This document shows positions 1 to 9,358 of a stretch of DNA of 64,000 nt, one piece after another (the stretch's first letter is position 1; each line of letters opens with the position of its first letter). The notes under the pieces are model-generated. The model had not been told where the DNA came from. It was given only the letters and a program-made list of their open reading frames with translations, and made no database searches. The DNA is from Lentisphaerota bacterium. Lineage in GTDB: Bacteria > Verrucomicrobiota > Kiritimatiellia > UBA8416 > JAIOPI01. The position numbers and the translations under genes are program-made. Where the stretch lies: assembly GCA_021413965.1 (NCBI GenBank), contig JAIOPI010000040.1, positions 124,001-188,000 on the forward strand. Direction: 5' to 3'.

Positions 1-831
1 GTGCACTGTGCGGCGCTTTCGGCCAGCCTGCTGGAAAGCGAGCTGTTTGGTCATGAGAAGGGGGCCTTCACGGGGGCCCTGTCCCGGCGTCGCGGGCGCT
101 TTGAACTGGCGGATGGCGGCACGCTGTTTCTGGATGAGATTTCCGAGATCGACGCTTCGGTGCAGGTGAAGCTGCTGCGCGTGCTCGAGGAGCACCAGTT
201 CGAGCGCGTGGGCGGTGACGAAACGGTGGAGGTGGACATCCGCCTGGTGGCGGCGACGAACCGGGACTTGAAGGCCCGGGTGGCCGAGGGCAAGTTCCGC
301 GAGGACTTGTTCTTCCGCCTCGACGTGGTCAATGTCCAGCTGCCTCCGTTGCGCGACCGCCTCGAAGACGTGCCGTTGCTCTGCGACGGGTTTATCAAGG
401 AGTTCAGCCAGAAAAACCAGAAGGCGGTAGAGGGCATCACGGCCGATGCCGTCAACGTGCTGGCGGCGCACCATTGGCCGGGCAACGTGCGCGAGCTGCG
501 CAACACCATCGAGAAGATGGTCGTTCTGGCGCGCGGGCCCAAGCTCACCCCGCGCGACATTCCGCCCTATATCCGGGATGCCGTGCAAGCGTCGGGCGTG
601 AAGGCGACCGACGTGCGGGTATCTGGCGGCGGCGATATGCCGGACTCGCTTGCCGGTGCCGAGCGGACCATGATCATGCGGGCCTTGCGCAAGCATGGCG
701 ACAGTCGCACGCGGGCCGCCGAGGAACTTGGCATCAGCCGCCGCACGCTGCATCGCAAGCTGAAGCAATACCGCGACCTGGACGACGCGCCCCCCACGGG
801 GCTGGAGCGTCCGGACGCCACGAAGGAGTAG
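1..831 (+). CDS. NtrC-family sigma-54 response regulator, 5' end missing
   Basis: This is the C-terminal 276 residues of an enhancer-binding activator that remodels sigma-54 RNA polymerase. The window opens inside the AAA+ domain, so the GTG at base 1 is an internal codon; the Walker A loop and any receiver domain lie upstream. Visible are the sigma-54 contact loop GAFTGA (residues 21-26), the Walker B stretch TLFLDEI (41-47), the REDLFFRLD segment, the PGNVREL sensor motif and a C-terminal Fis-type helix-turn-helix around residues 236-257 ([18 protein letters not shown]). The next gene begins 2 bp after the stop and uses this gene's last codons as its ribosome-binding site, so the two are co-transcribed. 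A receiver-containing regulator is likely by family but cannot be seen. Confidence 0.93.
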   Translation: MHCAALSASLLESELFGHEKGAFTGALSRRRGRFELADGGTLFLDEISEIDASVQVKLLRVLEEHQFERVGGDETVEVDIRLVAATNRDLKARVAEGKFREDLFFRLDVVNVQLPPLRDRLEDVPLLCDGFIKEFSQKNQKAVEGITADAVNVLAAHHWPGNVRELRNTIEKMVVLARGPKLTPRDIPPYIRDAVQASGVKATDVRVSGGGDMPDSLAGAERTMIMRALRKHGDSRTRAAEELGISRRTLHRKLKQYRDLDDAPPTGLERPDATKE

Positions 832-833
832 CC

Positions 834-2588
834 GTGGACATCCAAGAACGCGTTCAGACCTTGGTGTACAGCTTGGGCGAAGGCCTGGGGCGCGCGTGCT
901 TGCGCGGCCTCATCGCCGCGGTTGTCGTGGTGCTGGTGCTCGGTCTCTATGTGGCGCAGCAATTTCGCGGGCTGCGCGAGGGGGCAAGCATGGAGTGGGC
1001 TCAGCTGGGGCGGAACGTGGCGGCTGGGCGCGGATTCACCACGGACTGCCTGCGACCGGTGGACGCGGCGTTGCTGTCGCGTGCGACATCGCCGGAGAGT
1101 CTTGGAGCCGGGTTGCCGGATTTGCGCCACGCGCCGGCCTACCCCGCTTGGCTGGCCTTGGGATTCCGGCTGTGGCATCCCGCCGCATCGGGACACGCCG
1201 CGCACCAGGCGCTCGCAGCCGAAAGGCGGGTCGTGCTGCCGCTGGCGTTTGTGTGCCTGGTGCTGTGCGGCATGCTTGTGATGGCCGTGGGCGAGCGGCT
1301 GTTCGATGCGCGCGTCGGCACCACGGCCATGGTCGTGTTTGCCATTTCGAGTGGCGTGCTCGCGGCCGGCATTTCGGGTGGCCCCGCCCCGCTTGAGATG
1401 ATGCTGACGACGGCGTCGGTGGCCTCTCTCCTGGCGGCGTGCGGCCTGCGCGCCAAGCAGGCGCATGCTGTGGCCTGGCTGCCGTTCATTGTGCTTGGCG
1501 GGCTCTGTGCAGGCGCTGCGGCCCTGACGGCGTATCGGCTCTTCGCTCTGGTGGTGGTTGGGGTTGTCCTGCTGCGACAGGGGTTCGTGCGCTGGCGCGG
1601 GCTGGTCGTGGCGTTGTTTCTGATAGCGGCGTTGGGTGTGGTGGCGCCGTGGATGGTGCGCAACATCCAGGCCTGCGGGAATCCATTCGGCTTCGCCCCG
1701 CACGCCACATTGAATGGCACGACGTTGGTGGATGCGGTGGACGGGTGGGATCGCCTGCGCGTGCCGGCGGCCGGCGAGTCGCGGGATGTGGTGTGGGCGT
1801 TGTCGCGAAAGGTGGCGCACAATTTCGGTGAGCTTTACCGGCAGGGGCTCCCGGCGCTGGGGGACGGGCTGGTGATGGCCTTCTTCTTCGTCGCGCTGTT
1901 CTACCGGTTTGAGGAGGATCTGGCGGGTGGGCTGAAATGGGCGCTAATGCTGGGGCTTGCGCTCTGCATGACGACGGCGGCCTTCGGCCAGCCCTCGGCG
2001 CGCGACCTTGTGTCATTCCTGCCGCTCGTGATTGTCGTGGGGGTCGCGCTGCTCTACAAGTTGCTGGATCAGGCGTTGTTCCTGACGGATGACATCCGGC
2101 AGGCGATCGTCATCGCGTGGGTGGCGCTGGCGGCGATCCCGCTGCTGCTGACGTTGGCCGGGCCATCTGCGAGGCGCCCGTATCCACCTTATGCACCGCC
2201 GTTCGTCGAGTATGTGTGCGGGCTGCTGAAGCCGGGAGAAATCCTGGCGACGGACATTCCGTGGGCCGTGGCGTGGTACGGCGGCCGGTCGGCCATGCTG
2301 TTGCCGCGCACGTCGGAAGATCTGGTGGTGATGAAGCGCGAGGGGGCGCCCGTGGGGGCGGTCTACTTGACGACGGAGACGGGGGACCGGCCATATCTCA
2401 GCACGTTGTTGCAGGGGGAAGAAGCTTCATGGCTGCCGTTGCTCAACCAGTTCGTGCCATCGGATTTTCCATGGCAACACGGGTTTACCGTGCCTCCGGG
2501 GTGCCGTGACCAGCTCGTCCTCACGGACGCGACGCGGTGGGCGCCGGCGGGGGCTGGCACAGCATCTGACGCCACCGCCGTACCGTGA
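834..2588 (+). CDS. Polytopic membrane protein, GT-C glycosyltransferase-like
   Basis: This 584-residue integral membrane protein has about ten hydrophobic segments and a soluble C-terminal tail of roughly 150 residues. The overall shape, an early periplasmic loop after the first membrane segment and the motif APWMVRN resemble lipid-phosphosugar-dependent GT-C (ArnT/PMT-like) glycosyltransferases, but I do not see a clear catalytic Asp pair in the first loop, so the activity is an inference. The GTG start was chosen because AAGGAG lies just upstream, inside the end of the activator gene. The longer open frame upstream only reads the activator gene out of frame. It probably forms an operon with the preceding sigma-54 regulator. 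Its position outside the main EPS locus leaves its substrate unknown. Confidence 0.7.
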   Translation: MDIQERVQTLVYSLGEGLGRACLRGLIAAVVVVLVLGLYVAQQFRGLREGASMEWAQLGRNVAAGRGFTTDCLRPVDAALLSRATSPESLGAGLPDLRHAPAYPAWLALGFRLWHPAASGHAAHQALAAERRVVLPLAFVCLVLCGMLVMAVGERLFDARVGTTAMVVFAISSGVLAAGISGGPAPLEMMLTTASVASLLAACGLRAKQAHAVAWLPFIVLGGLCAGAAALTAYRLFALVVVGVVLLRQGFVRWRGLVVALFLIAALGVVAPWMVRNIQACGNPFGFAPHATLNGTTLVDAVDGWDRLRVPAAGESRDVVWALSRKVAHNFGELYRQGLPALGDGLVMAFFFVALFYRFEEDLAGGLKWALMLGLALCMTTAAFGQPSARDLVSFLPLVIVVGVALLYKLLDQALFLTDDIRQAIVIAWVALAAIPLLLTLAGPSARRPYPPYAPPFVEYVCGLLKPGEILATDIPWAVAWYGGRSAMLLPRTSEDLVVMKREGAPVGAVYLTTETGDRPYLSTLLQGEEASWLPLLNQFVPSDFPWQHGFTVPPGCRDQLVLTDATRWAPAGAGTASDATAVP

Positions 2589-2596
2589 TGACGTGC

Positions 2597-2716
2597 AAGG
2601 GACAGACCTGCAGAGCAAGGGCATGCATCGTCCTTCGATAATCGAGACGAGGGAGTTGAGCTGAACGAACCGAGGGACGCGCCGCCTATTTGGGATGCAA
2701 CGAGGGGCCCCATTAG
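2597..2716. repeat. Left flank of transposase: inverted-repeat words
   Basis: The intergenic stretch 2589-2820 has no convincing gene. It carries AGGGACAGACCT at 2598-2609 and GGGCCCCATTAG at 2705-2716. Both are exact reverse complements of words on the other side of the transposase gene (AGGTCTGTCCCT at 3947-3958 and 3991-4002; CTAATGGGGCCC at 4001-4012). They are plausible target or end sequences of the REP-associated transposase. Confidence 0.65.
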
Positions 2717-2820
2717 AGGGTATTCAGGAACGCAACCGCGCGAAAGGGGACCATCCTGACACACCTCGGGTGCTGGCTCTACAGATCGTCATGGCTGTCA
2801 CGACGGACGCGGTCGTGGCG

Positions 2821-3840
2821 TTACCCGCGCATGGGTATTGTGATTGGATTAAGCCGCAGACGACGTGCGGTGCATAGCGTTCCCCAACTTTGACCGCCCT
2901 TCATTGGTCTGGCGCCGGTCCGGCGTTTTTGACCGAAAGACTGGCGGTGTCGGCGGAAGGCCTCGTCCACAAAAGTGCGCGATCCCAAAATGGCCCCATC
3001 TACGAAGTAGCGCACTCTGCAGTGCAAGAGTTCAGCTATGCCGAGCGTGCCTCCTTCATTCAGTACGGCGGTCACACGCTCGGCCGAGAAACCAGGACGC
3101 ATGGGATTTCCCGCATCATCCACGCCTCGCGCTTCACCTCGGATATACAGGAACCGGCGGTATTCCGACGCCACCCGCTGCCAGTCGGCCCCTGGACATG
3201 CGGCCCGAAGAACCAGCGACAGGCCGTCACGTGCCTTGGCCATGCCGGCGACGGCCTCACCGTATCCGCAGAAACGATAGTCTTTTGGGTCTGTGACTAT
3301 GCCAGCACGGACGGCATTGAGATCAACATAGGCTGCCAGACTCAATAGAGGTTCGCTTTCACCCTCCACGATTAGGCTCTTGAAGCGCTCTTCCCATAGC
3401 GTGCCTTTGCGGCCATGCCTCCGGTTGTAACCTTGGGTTAGGCGCTGCTTGAATGTCTTGGCGAACTCGGACAGGTCGTACATCCGATAGGTATAGCCGG
3501 CCTTGAGTGCTTCCGCCTGTGACACCTCGCCGCCGGCATTCAGCGCTTTTAGGCGGCGTTCCACGCGCAGGACGGTGCGCCGGTCGTAAAGCGCGGCTAA
3601 TCGAGCCAGGAAGATATCATCGCTAACAGTTTCCCGTGGAGGAACATACAGTACAATATGGAAGTGATTGTCCAACACGCTCCAGGTGAGGACTTGCAGG
3701 GCGCAAAACGACTCGCAGGCACGCATCAGCTTCCGGAAGCGCTCTTTCTCGTCGGGGTCGAATGCCATTCGTCTGTCTACGACGCGTGAGATGACGTGGT
3801 AGTAAGAGGGGCCCAGTTCCTTTATGCGCGCAGCTCTCAT
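2821..3840 (-). CDS. REP-associated tyrosine transposase (RAYT, Y1_Tnp family)
   Basis: This 339-residue protein matches the IS200-like single-Tyr HUH transposases associated with REP sequences. The N-terminus GPSYYHVISRVV is the family's first beta strand, and NHFHIVLYV (about residues 57-65) supplies the metal-binding His-x-His pair. The segment GYNRRHGRKGTLWEERFKS is the typical region before the catalytic helix, followed by YVDLNAVRAGIV, both hallmarks of RAYTs. A short C-terminal extension runs to the stop. AGGGAG lies just upstream of the ATG. Such proteins act on hairpin-forming palindromes; here the gene is bracketed by inverted words on both flanks. Its codons look less GC-biased than those of the neighbours, consistent with acquisition by transfer. 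Confidence 0.9.
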   Translation of the reverse strand: MRAARIKELGPSYYHVISRVVDRRMAFDPDEKERFRKLMRACESFCALQVLTWSVLDNHFHIVLYVPPRETVSDDIFLARLAALYDRRTVLRVERRLKALNAGGEVSQAEALKAGYTYRMYDLSEFAKTFKQRLTQGYNRRHGRKGTLWEERFKSLIVEGESEPLLSLAAYVDLNAVRAGIVTDPKDYRFCGYGEAVAGMAKARDGLSLVLRAACPGADWQRVASEYRRFLYIRGEARGVDDAGNPMRPGFSAERVTAVLNEGGTLGIAELLHCRVRYFVDGAILGSRTFVDEAFRRHRQSFGQKRRTGARPMKGGQSWGTLCTARRLRLNPITIPMRG

Positions 3841-3946
3841 CCATTTTCTCCCTGTGAGGTGGCGTGAATGTCACGTCCCCCTAAGGAGAGAAAGAGTTGG
3901 AGCGTCCTGATTTCCGAAAATAGTGGATGCTTTTCTTTTGTACTGA

Positions 3947-4012
3947 AGGTCTGTCCCTAAGGGGGCGGTCCCTATGGGGGCGCTCACAGAAGGTCTGTCC
4001 CTAATGGGGCCC
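3947..4012. repeat. Right flank of transposase: two copies of AGGTCTGTCCCT
   Basis: The word AGGTCTGTCCCT occurs at 3947-3958 and 3991-4002, each followed by variants of CTAANGGGG, with a diverged GGTCCCTATGGGGG between them. These are inverted relative to copies at 2598-2609 and 2705-2716. The surrounding gap 3841-4186 (346 bp) otherwise holds only a low-quality open frame and no recognisable gene or RNA. Confidence 0.7.
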
Positions 4013-4186
4013 TAATGGGGCCGGAAAGGGGAAGAGAGCATCGGGGGATGGGGGAAACGGGAGGGAATCAAGGGGGAGCCGCAGTGGCAGACGTGTCAGG
4101 GCAGGAGGCGACCGCGGTGCGCCCACTCGAGAGCCCTGCCCCGCCCCCCCCTGCGACCGACCTCTCGCCGCGGAGCCCGCGGTGGC

Positions 4187-5623
4187 CTATGCGACCGGCT
4201 GCTGTTTCTTTTCCTTGAGGTGCCGGTTCAAGGTCTGGCGCGTGATGCCCAGCAACTGGGCGGCCATGGTCTGATTGTTGTCCGTCCGCCGCAACGCCTC
4301 TTGGATGAGCATGTCCTCTGCCTGCTCCAGGGTCGGCAACGGGCGCATCGGCGAAAAAGGCGACAAATCACTCGACAGCTTTGGCTCCATGAGCGGAATG
4401 CCCGATTGCTGCGTGCTCTGCGCCATTACTTCGCGGAACGTGGACAGTTCGAGGATTCCCGACTTGTGCGTACTCACCGCATTGAAGATCATGGCCTCCA
4501 ACTCACGCACGTTGCCGGGGAAGTGATAGGTGGACAACAAGGTGAACAGTTCGGCCGGCGGCGTGGGGCGGCGCTTCCCCATGGTCTGCGAAGCCTTCTC
4601 AAGGAAATGATCCACCAGCAGCGGCAGATCCTCCATCCGCTCGCGCAGCGCAGGTACGCGGATCAAGTGCGAGCGCAGCCGGAAGAAGAGATCCTCGCGG
4701 AATGTTCCCGCCCGCTGCAAGGCATGCAAGTCCCGGTTCGTGGCCACGATAATGCGCGTGTCCGTGCGCTTGGGCGTGTCCGATCCGAGTTGGAAATACT
4801 CGCGCTCCTGCACCAGGCGCAGCAGCTTGACCTGGGAGAACGAATTCAAGTCCCCGATTTCATCCAGGAACAGCGTCCCGCCCGTCGCCTGCTCGATCAG
4901 GCCTTTGCGCGGCTCGAGGGCGCCGGTGAAGGCCCCGCGCAAGTGTCCGAAGAGCGTATCCGAGAAGACATTGTCGTCCAGGCCGGCGATGTTCACGGGC
5001 ACAAACTTGGCCGAGCGCCCGCTGACGGCGTGAATGGCCTTGGCCACGAGTTCCTTGCCCACGCCAGTTTCGCCCGTGATCAGGATTGGCTGCGACGTCG
5101 TCGACACCGCCTCGATGTACTGGAACAACGCGTGCATGGAGCGGTGCGAGGTCACGATCTCGCGGAAGGCCTCGGGATGCTTGAGGTCCGCGGAAAGCAG
5201 GTGCTCCTTGAGCAGCGAGTTCTCGCGCCGCACCTCGCGCACTTCGAACGCGCGCCGCGTGGCGGCGATCAGGGTGTTCTCATCCACCGGCTTGACCATG
5301 TAGTCAAAGGCGCCTTCGCGCATGCACTCCACCGCGGTCTTCACTTCGTCCAGGCCGGTCACCACAATAATGGGCATGTCCGCGTACTTCTGAACGATGC
5401 GCCGGAGCAGATCACGGCCGGACAAGTGCGGCATGTTCAGATCCAGCAGCATGATCTGACAGGGCTGGCCCTCCAGCGCCTGCTCGACGTCACGGCTGTC
5501 GAGACACTGGACCAAGTTGTTGATGCCGTGCCCCTTCAGCGTGAAGCTGTAGCTCTTCTGCATTTCCTCATCGTCATCGACCACGATGACCGGCAGCGGG
5601 GGAAACAACAGTGACTTGCTCAT
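4187..5623 (-). CDS. NtrC-family sigma-54-dependent response regulator
   Basis: This complete 478-residue three-domain activator has a receiver domain at residues 11-125 with acidic pocket DDDEE (16-20), phospho-acceptor D61 in LLDLNMP, and K111. The AAA+ domain runs from about 155 to 395 with Walker A GETGVGK (184-190), the sigma-54 contact motif GAFTGA (230-235), Walker B TLFLDEIGDL and PGNVREL. A Fis-type helix-turn-helix (AAQLLGITRQTLNRHLK) lies near the C-terminus. It overlaps the histidine kinase gene by 4 bp (ATGA), so the pair is translationally coupled and should be cognate. By location beside the EPS locus it is a candidate regulator of EPS genes, but no target site could be assigned. 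Confidence 0.96.
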   Translation of the reverse strand: MSKSLLFPPLPVIVVDDDEEMQKSYSFTLKGHGINNLVQCLDSRDVEQALEGQPCQIMLLDLNMPHLSGRDLLRRIVQKYADMPIIVVTGLDEVKTAVECMREGAFDYMVKPVDENTLIAATRRAFEVREVRRENSLLKEHLLSADLKHPEAFREIVTSHRSMHALFQYIEAVSTTSQPILITGETGVGKELVAKAIHAVSGRSAKFVPVNIAGLDDNVFSDTLFGHLRGAFTGALEPRKGLIEQATGGTLFLDEIGDLNSFSQVKLLRLVQEREYFQLGSDTPKRTDTRIIVATNRDLHALQRAGTFREDLFFRLRSHLIRVPALRERMEDLPLLVDHFLEKASQTMGKRRPTPPAELFTLLSTYHFPGNVRELEAMIFNAVSTHKSGILELSTFREVMAQSTQQSGIPLMEPKLSSDLSPFSPMRPLPTLEQAEDMLIQEALRRTDNNQTMAAQLLGITRQTLNRHLKEKKQQPVA

Positions 5624-7224
5624 GATGGACGCGCGCCTCCACGTTCGGCGTCTGCCTTGCGGGCGGCATGGTCCGCCCGGGCCGGCAACCGGATTGTAGC
5701 CACCGTCCCCTTGCCTGGTTCGGAGGCAAAGAGCAACTGGCCCTTGTGATGTTCGACAATGCTTTTCGAAATGGAAAGCCCCAGGCCGGTGCCGCCATCA
5801 TCGTGGCGCGTGGTAAAGAAGGGTTCCGTGATCTTTTCGAGCAGGCCCGCTGGAATGCCGACGCCCTCGTCACGCACTTCGATGACCACTTCCTCGGTCC
5901 GCGCGTCCCAGCGGGTGGCGGCGGTGATGGCGGCCTGCGGGCTGCGCAAGGCCTGGCAGGCGTTACTGAGCAGGTTGATCACGACCTGCTCCAGGCGCTG
6001 GGCATTCCCCGCGACCGTGGGCAAATCCGGAGCCTTCTCGAGGGTGAACCGGTGGGTGGATTTTCGGATCAGCGGATGCATCAGGGTGGTGGCGGCATCC
6101 AGCACCGCATTGACCTGCACCGTTTCGTGAAGGGTTTCCGGCCCCTTGCGTGCATAGGCCTTGAGGTCATCAATCAGCAGTTTGATCCGCTGCGCGGCGC
6201 GCCCGAGAACGTTGATCAGATCGGGGAGTTCGCCCCGCACGTCGGAATACATGCGCGGGCCGACATCGAAATCGCCTTCCTGTTCCTGCAGCCGGTCGAG
6301 CACGGGCAGCATATCGTCGCACAGGCGCTTCAGCGCGGTGGTGCTCAGGATCATGGCATTGTTCGGATTGCTGACCTCGTGGGCCACCCCGGAGACCAGA
6401 TTGCCGAGTGCGACCATCTTGTCCGCCTGGATGAGCTGCCGCTGGCGCTGCTCGGCTTCTGCCTCGGCCTGCTTGCGTCTCGTGATGTCCTCGATAATGA
6501 CGACCGCGCCGCTGGGCAGGGGGGCCATGACGACGTTCAGCCAGCGTCGGCCCCAGGCGAGGTCACTGACTTGCTGCACCGTGTGGCGCGCGATGCAGGC
6601 GTGGAGGATGTCCGCGAGTTGCGACTCGGTTTCGCCCCGGGCGGGATCATAAAGCGGGGCCCCCAGGGCGGGCAGCTGGTTGTCCTGCGAACGTCGCGCG
6701 AGGTTGCTCTTGATGACGCGCCCGCCGTGGTCCACCACGACCATGGCCGCCGGATTATGCTGAAACAGCGCGAAGTTGAAGGCTTCCTTCTCGCGCAGCG
6801 CAATCTCCGCTTCGCGCTGCTGGCCTGCCATGGCCCACTCCGCGATCAGGCGCTGTGCCCGGTGCGGGAGATCCGCCAGCGTGGCGGCGTCGAGCACAAT
6901 ATAGTCGAACGCGCCGGACGCCAGTCCCTCGGCAATATCGGCCTGCCGAGAGGCGTCGCTCACCAGCAGTACGAGCGGCCACGGGGCGGGATCGGCGGAT
7001 ATCTTCAGCAGGGTGGTCGTCGGTTCCTTTTCGACGCACGGCACGGCCAGCACCAGATCGGGCGGCGGACCGTTCTTGATGAGCGCTCGCGCGCTGTCGA
7101 GGTCCTCAACCACGGTGATTTCAGCCGTGTGTGGCACATCGGCAAACGTGCGCTGGATGGCCGCGGCCTGGGCGCCATCGGGCTCGACGAACAGAATACG
7201 TGCCAGATAGGTTCCTGCCATCAT
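5620..7224 (-). CDS. Sensor histidine kinase with N-terminal pseudo-receiver and PAS domain
   Basis: This 534-residue soluble kinase probably phosphorylates the adjacent response regulator. Residues 8-125 look like a receiver fold (ILFVEPDG; GAFDYIV), but the position expected for the phospho-Asp in DLVLAVPC is Val61, so it is probably a non-phosphorylatable pseudo-receiver. A PAS-like segment covers about 145-250 and ends in IIEDITRRKQAE. The dimerisation/phosphotransfer helix has H282 in SGVAHEVSNPNN. The ATPase domain shows the N box NLLSNACQAL, G1 DEGVGIP and G2 GTGLGLS. No membrane segment is seen, so it should sense a cytoplasmic signal. GGAG sits 7 nt before the first of two tandem ATG codons. 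The 117-bp gap upstream separates it from the WecA-like gene. Confidence 0.95.
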   Translation of the reverse strand: MMAGTYLARILFVEPDGAQAAAIQRTFADVPHTAEITVVEDLDSARALIKNGPPPDLVLAVPCVEKEPTTTLLKISADPAPWPLVLLVSDASRQADIAEGLASGAFDYIVLDAATLADLPHRAQRLIAEWAMAGQQREAEIALREKEAFNFALFQHNPAAMVVVDHGGRVIKSNLARRSQDNQLPALGAPLYDPARGETESQLADILHACIARHTVQQVSDLAWGRRWLNVVMAPLPSGAVVIIEDITRRKQAEAEAEQRQRQLIQADKMVALGNLVSGVAHEVSNPNNAMILSTTALKRLCDDMLPVLDRLQEQEGDFDVGPRMYSDVRGELPDLINVLGRAAQRIKLLIDDLKAYARKGPETLHETVQVNAVLDAATTLMHPLIRKSTHRFTLEKAPDLPTVAGNAQRLEQVVINLLSNACQALRSPQAAITAATRWDARTEEVVIEVRDEGVGIPAGLLEKITEPFFTTRHDDGGTGLGLSISKSIVEHHKGQLLFASEPGKGTVATIRLPARADHAARKADAERGGARPS

Positions 7225-7341
7225 GTTTGCGCTCCGGAGGGGCGGTCCCCCGTGGTGCGGACCCTGCGGCCGGTCGCCGGCGCGCGTCTGCCCCTTGTGC
7301 GGCGCACTATAGCGAGACGTATTGGGCGAAACCAGCGCATT

Positions 7342-9306
7342 CTACGGGGCGGGCGGGCGGGCGGGCTCCACGACCGTTCGCCAGCGCTGAAGGGGCACCG
7401 CGTGGCGAGTGGCGAGTTCCTCCAAGGCGCGGAACGCCCCGAGCGGAAGGTCCTGCGTCACCAGAATGGCATCGACGCGCTCCCGGTCGAGGATCTCGGC
7501 GGCCCGGTCCAGGCCGCCGGCAACACGCAGGCCGTGCACGTAGAGCCCGTGCAGGGTGGCATCGTCATCCAGCAGGGCCAGAATCTGCGTGTTGTCCGCG
7601 GCATCGAACCGGCGGTGGCTTTGCTCCAGCAGATAAAGGGTCGCCGCCTCGCCCGCTCCCCAGAGCAGGATCGTCCGCGATCGCCGGGGGCCGCGTTCCC
7701 GGTGGCGCCGCCAGTCCAGGGCATCCTGCACGGTGCGCGGGAGGGCGCGCAGCCCGGCCACCATCAGGGTGGCGAGGCAGGCGTAGATCAGGATTTCCTG
7801 GCCGAGGCCGTTGACTGCGCGGCGCAGCATGAGCACGGTCATATCCGGTACCATTTCCACTTTCAGGTCGTACAATTCCATGGGCGGCGCGAACTGGCCC
7901 ATCAGCACCGCCAGGCCGGCCGCCAGCAGGATGCCGGCCAGCAGGGCGAGGGCCAGCCCCACGAATTCGGACACGCGCGCGTATCGCCAGACGCGCTGAT
8001 AGGTGCGCGCCAGCACGAGGCACGTGAACGGCAGGCCCACCCACAGCGGGATCTGGTCGAACCAGTGCTCGCGCAGGTTGGCGGGGACGGACTGGTCGCC
8101 GGAGAGGCTGACGGCGATGGCGAGCGCCAGGGAGAGGATGGCCACATCGAGCGCCGGCACGAGCAGGATGCCGAAGACGCGATTGGGGGGGCGGCTCAGG
8201 CCGCTGGCAATGGCCCGGCCGCTGTCCCAGAGTTCCACGGTGGCAAGATGGCGCACCATGACGTAGCTGCCGGCGACGAACGCGAGGATGTAGATGCCAA
8301 CAGCGTGGGAGCGGAAGGTGGCGGCGAGCAGCGCCACGGCGACGAGCGCAATGGCGCCGCCGTAGAGTGTGGTGGCCGTGGCGGGCTGGGAGAGCCCGGA
8401 GCGCAGCAGGCGGTGATGCACGTGGTCACGGTCGGCCTGGAAGATCTGGCCGGCGTCGGCGGTCCCGGCGCCTTCCGCGCGGTATAGGAGCCGCCGCGCG
8501 GTGCGCCGCCAGACGGCCAGGGCGGTGTCCAGGATGGGGACGCCCATGGCCAGGAGCGGCACGGCGATGGCGGTGGCGGCGGGGCTTTTGGCGTGCGTGC
8601 TGAGGGCCACCGCGGCCAGCGTGAAGCCGAGGAACATGCTGCCGCCGTCGCCCAGGAAGATGCTGGCCGGGTGAAAATTGTAGCGGAGGAAGGCGGCGCA
8701 CGCGCCGATGAGGCCGAGGAGCACCAGGGTGTCGCCGGGGGTGTGGCGGAAGGCGGACGCGCCCGCGAGCCCGAGGGCCGCGATGATCGCCAGGCCGGTC
8801 GCCAGGCCGTCGAGGCCATCGATCAGATTGAACGCGTTAATGATGGCGAGGAACCAGAGCACGGTGGCCACCACGTCCAAGGCCAGCGGGAGCTCAAGGC
8901 CCAGGACCTTGCCGACGCGCATGTCCCACGCATAGGCGAGAAGCGCAACCAGGATCTGTCCGATCAGTTTGATCGCCGGGCGCAGGCTGCTGAGGTCATC
9001 GGCAATGCCGAGGGCGACGATGCCGGAGGACAGCACGAGGAACTGCCACCACCACAGGGCGGTCAACTCACCGACGAACGGAATCCAAGGCGGGAGGAAG
9101 ATCATGGCGCAGGCGGCGTGGAAGCCGAGGAACACGGCCAGGCCGCCGCTGCGAGGGATCGGGACCTGGTGCACCCGGCGCGCGTCCGGCTGGTCCATCA
9201 TGCCCACCGCGCGCCCCAGACGACGCACGGCTGGCGTGAGCAGGAACGTGATGAGAAATCCCGTCAGAACGATGAACGGGTATTTGAGTATGACTTCCCA
9301 CCGCAT
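7342..9306 (-). CDS. WecA/MraY-family sugar-1-phosphate transferase fused to a CapD-like N-terminal module
   Basis: The first ~350 residues are a polytopic polyprenyl-phosphate N-acetylhexosamine-1-phosphate transferase: DQPDARRVH near the N-terminus, GIADDLSSL, NAFNLIDGLDGL (around residue 162), LGDGGSMFLGF and the late HVHHRLL motif. This enzyme would start glycan assembly on undecaprenyl phosphate. The remaining ~300 residues add further membrane segments followed by a cytosolic nucleotide-binding-like domain (ILLWGAGEAATLYL), which resembles the N-terminal membrane/CoA-binding-like module of CapD/WbpM-type epimerases without their catalytic SDR domain. ATG 9306 was preferred over ATG 9321 because GGAG lies 7 nt before it. 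Residue length is about 655, nearly twice a normal WecA. Confidence 0.9.
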   Translation of the reverse strand: MRWEVILKYPFIVLTGFLITFLLTPAVRRLGRAVGMMDQPDARRVHQVPIPRSGGLAVFLGFHAACAMIFLPPWIPFVGELTALWWWQFLVLSSGIVALGIADDLSSLRPAIKLIGQILVALLAYAWDMRVGKVLGLELPLALDVVATVLWFLAIINAFNLIDGLDGLATGLAIIAALGLAGASAFRHTPGDTLVLLGLIGACAAFLRYNFHPASIFLGDGGSMFLGFTLAAVALSTHAKSPAATAIAVPLLAMGVPILDTALAVWRRTARRLLYRAEGAGTADAGQIFQADRDHVHHRLLRSGLSQPATATTLYGGAIALVAVALLAATFRSHAVGIYILAFVAGSYVMVRHLATVELWDSGRAIASGLSRPPNRVFGILLVPALDVAILSLALAIAVSLSGDQSVPANLREHWFDQIPLWVGLPFTCLVLARTYQRVWRYARVSEFVGLALALLAGILLAAGLAVLMGQFAPPMELYDLKVEMVPDMTVLMLRRAVNGLGQEILIYACLATLMVAGLRALPRTVQDALDWRRHRERGPRRSRTILLWGAGEAATLYLLEQSHRRFDAADNTQILALLDDDATLHGLYVHGLRVAGGLDRAAEILDRERVDAILVTQDLPLGAFRALEELATRHAVPLQRWRTVVEPARPPAP

Positions 9307-9358
9307 GCCGGGTCTCCGCATTCAGCCCCGGTGAAGCGCACGCCGAGGCTAAAGGCGG

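Noticed and set aside
2695-2877. Plus-strand open frame of 60 codons, and another at 4015-4218
   Set aside because: Both lie in the repeat-bearing flanks of the transposase, with no ribosome-binding site and no domain.
5668-8487. Long plus-strand open frame of about 939 codons
   Set aside because: It lies antisense to the histidine kinase and WecA-like genes. High GC removes stops from the opposite frame; the encoded sequence has no recognisable domain.
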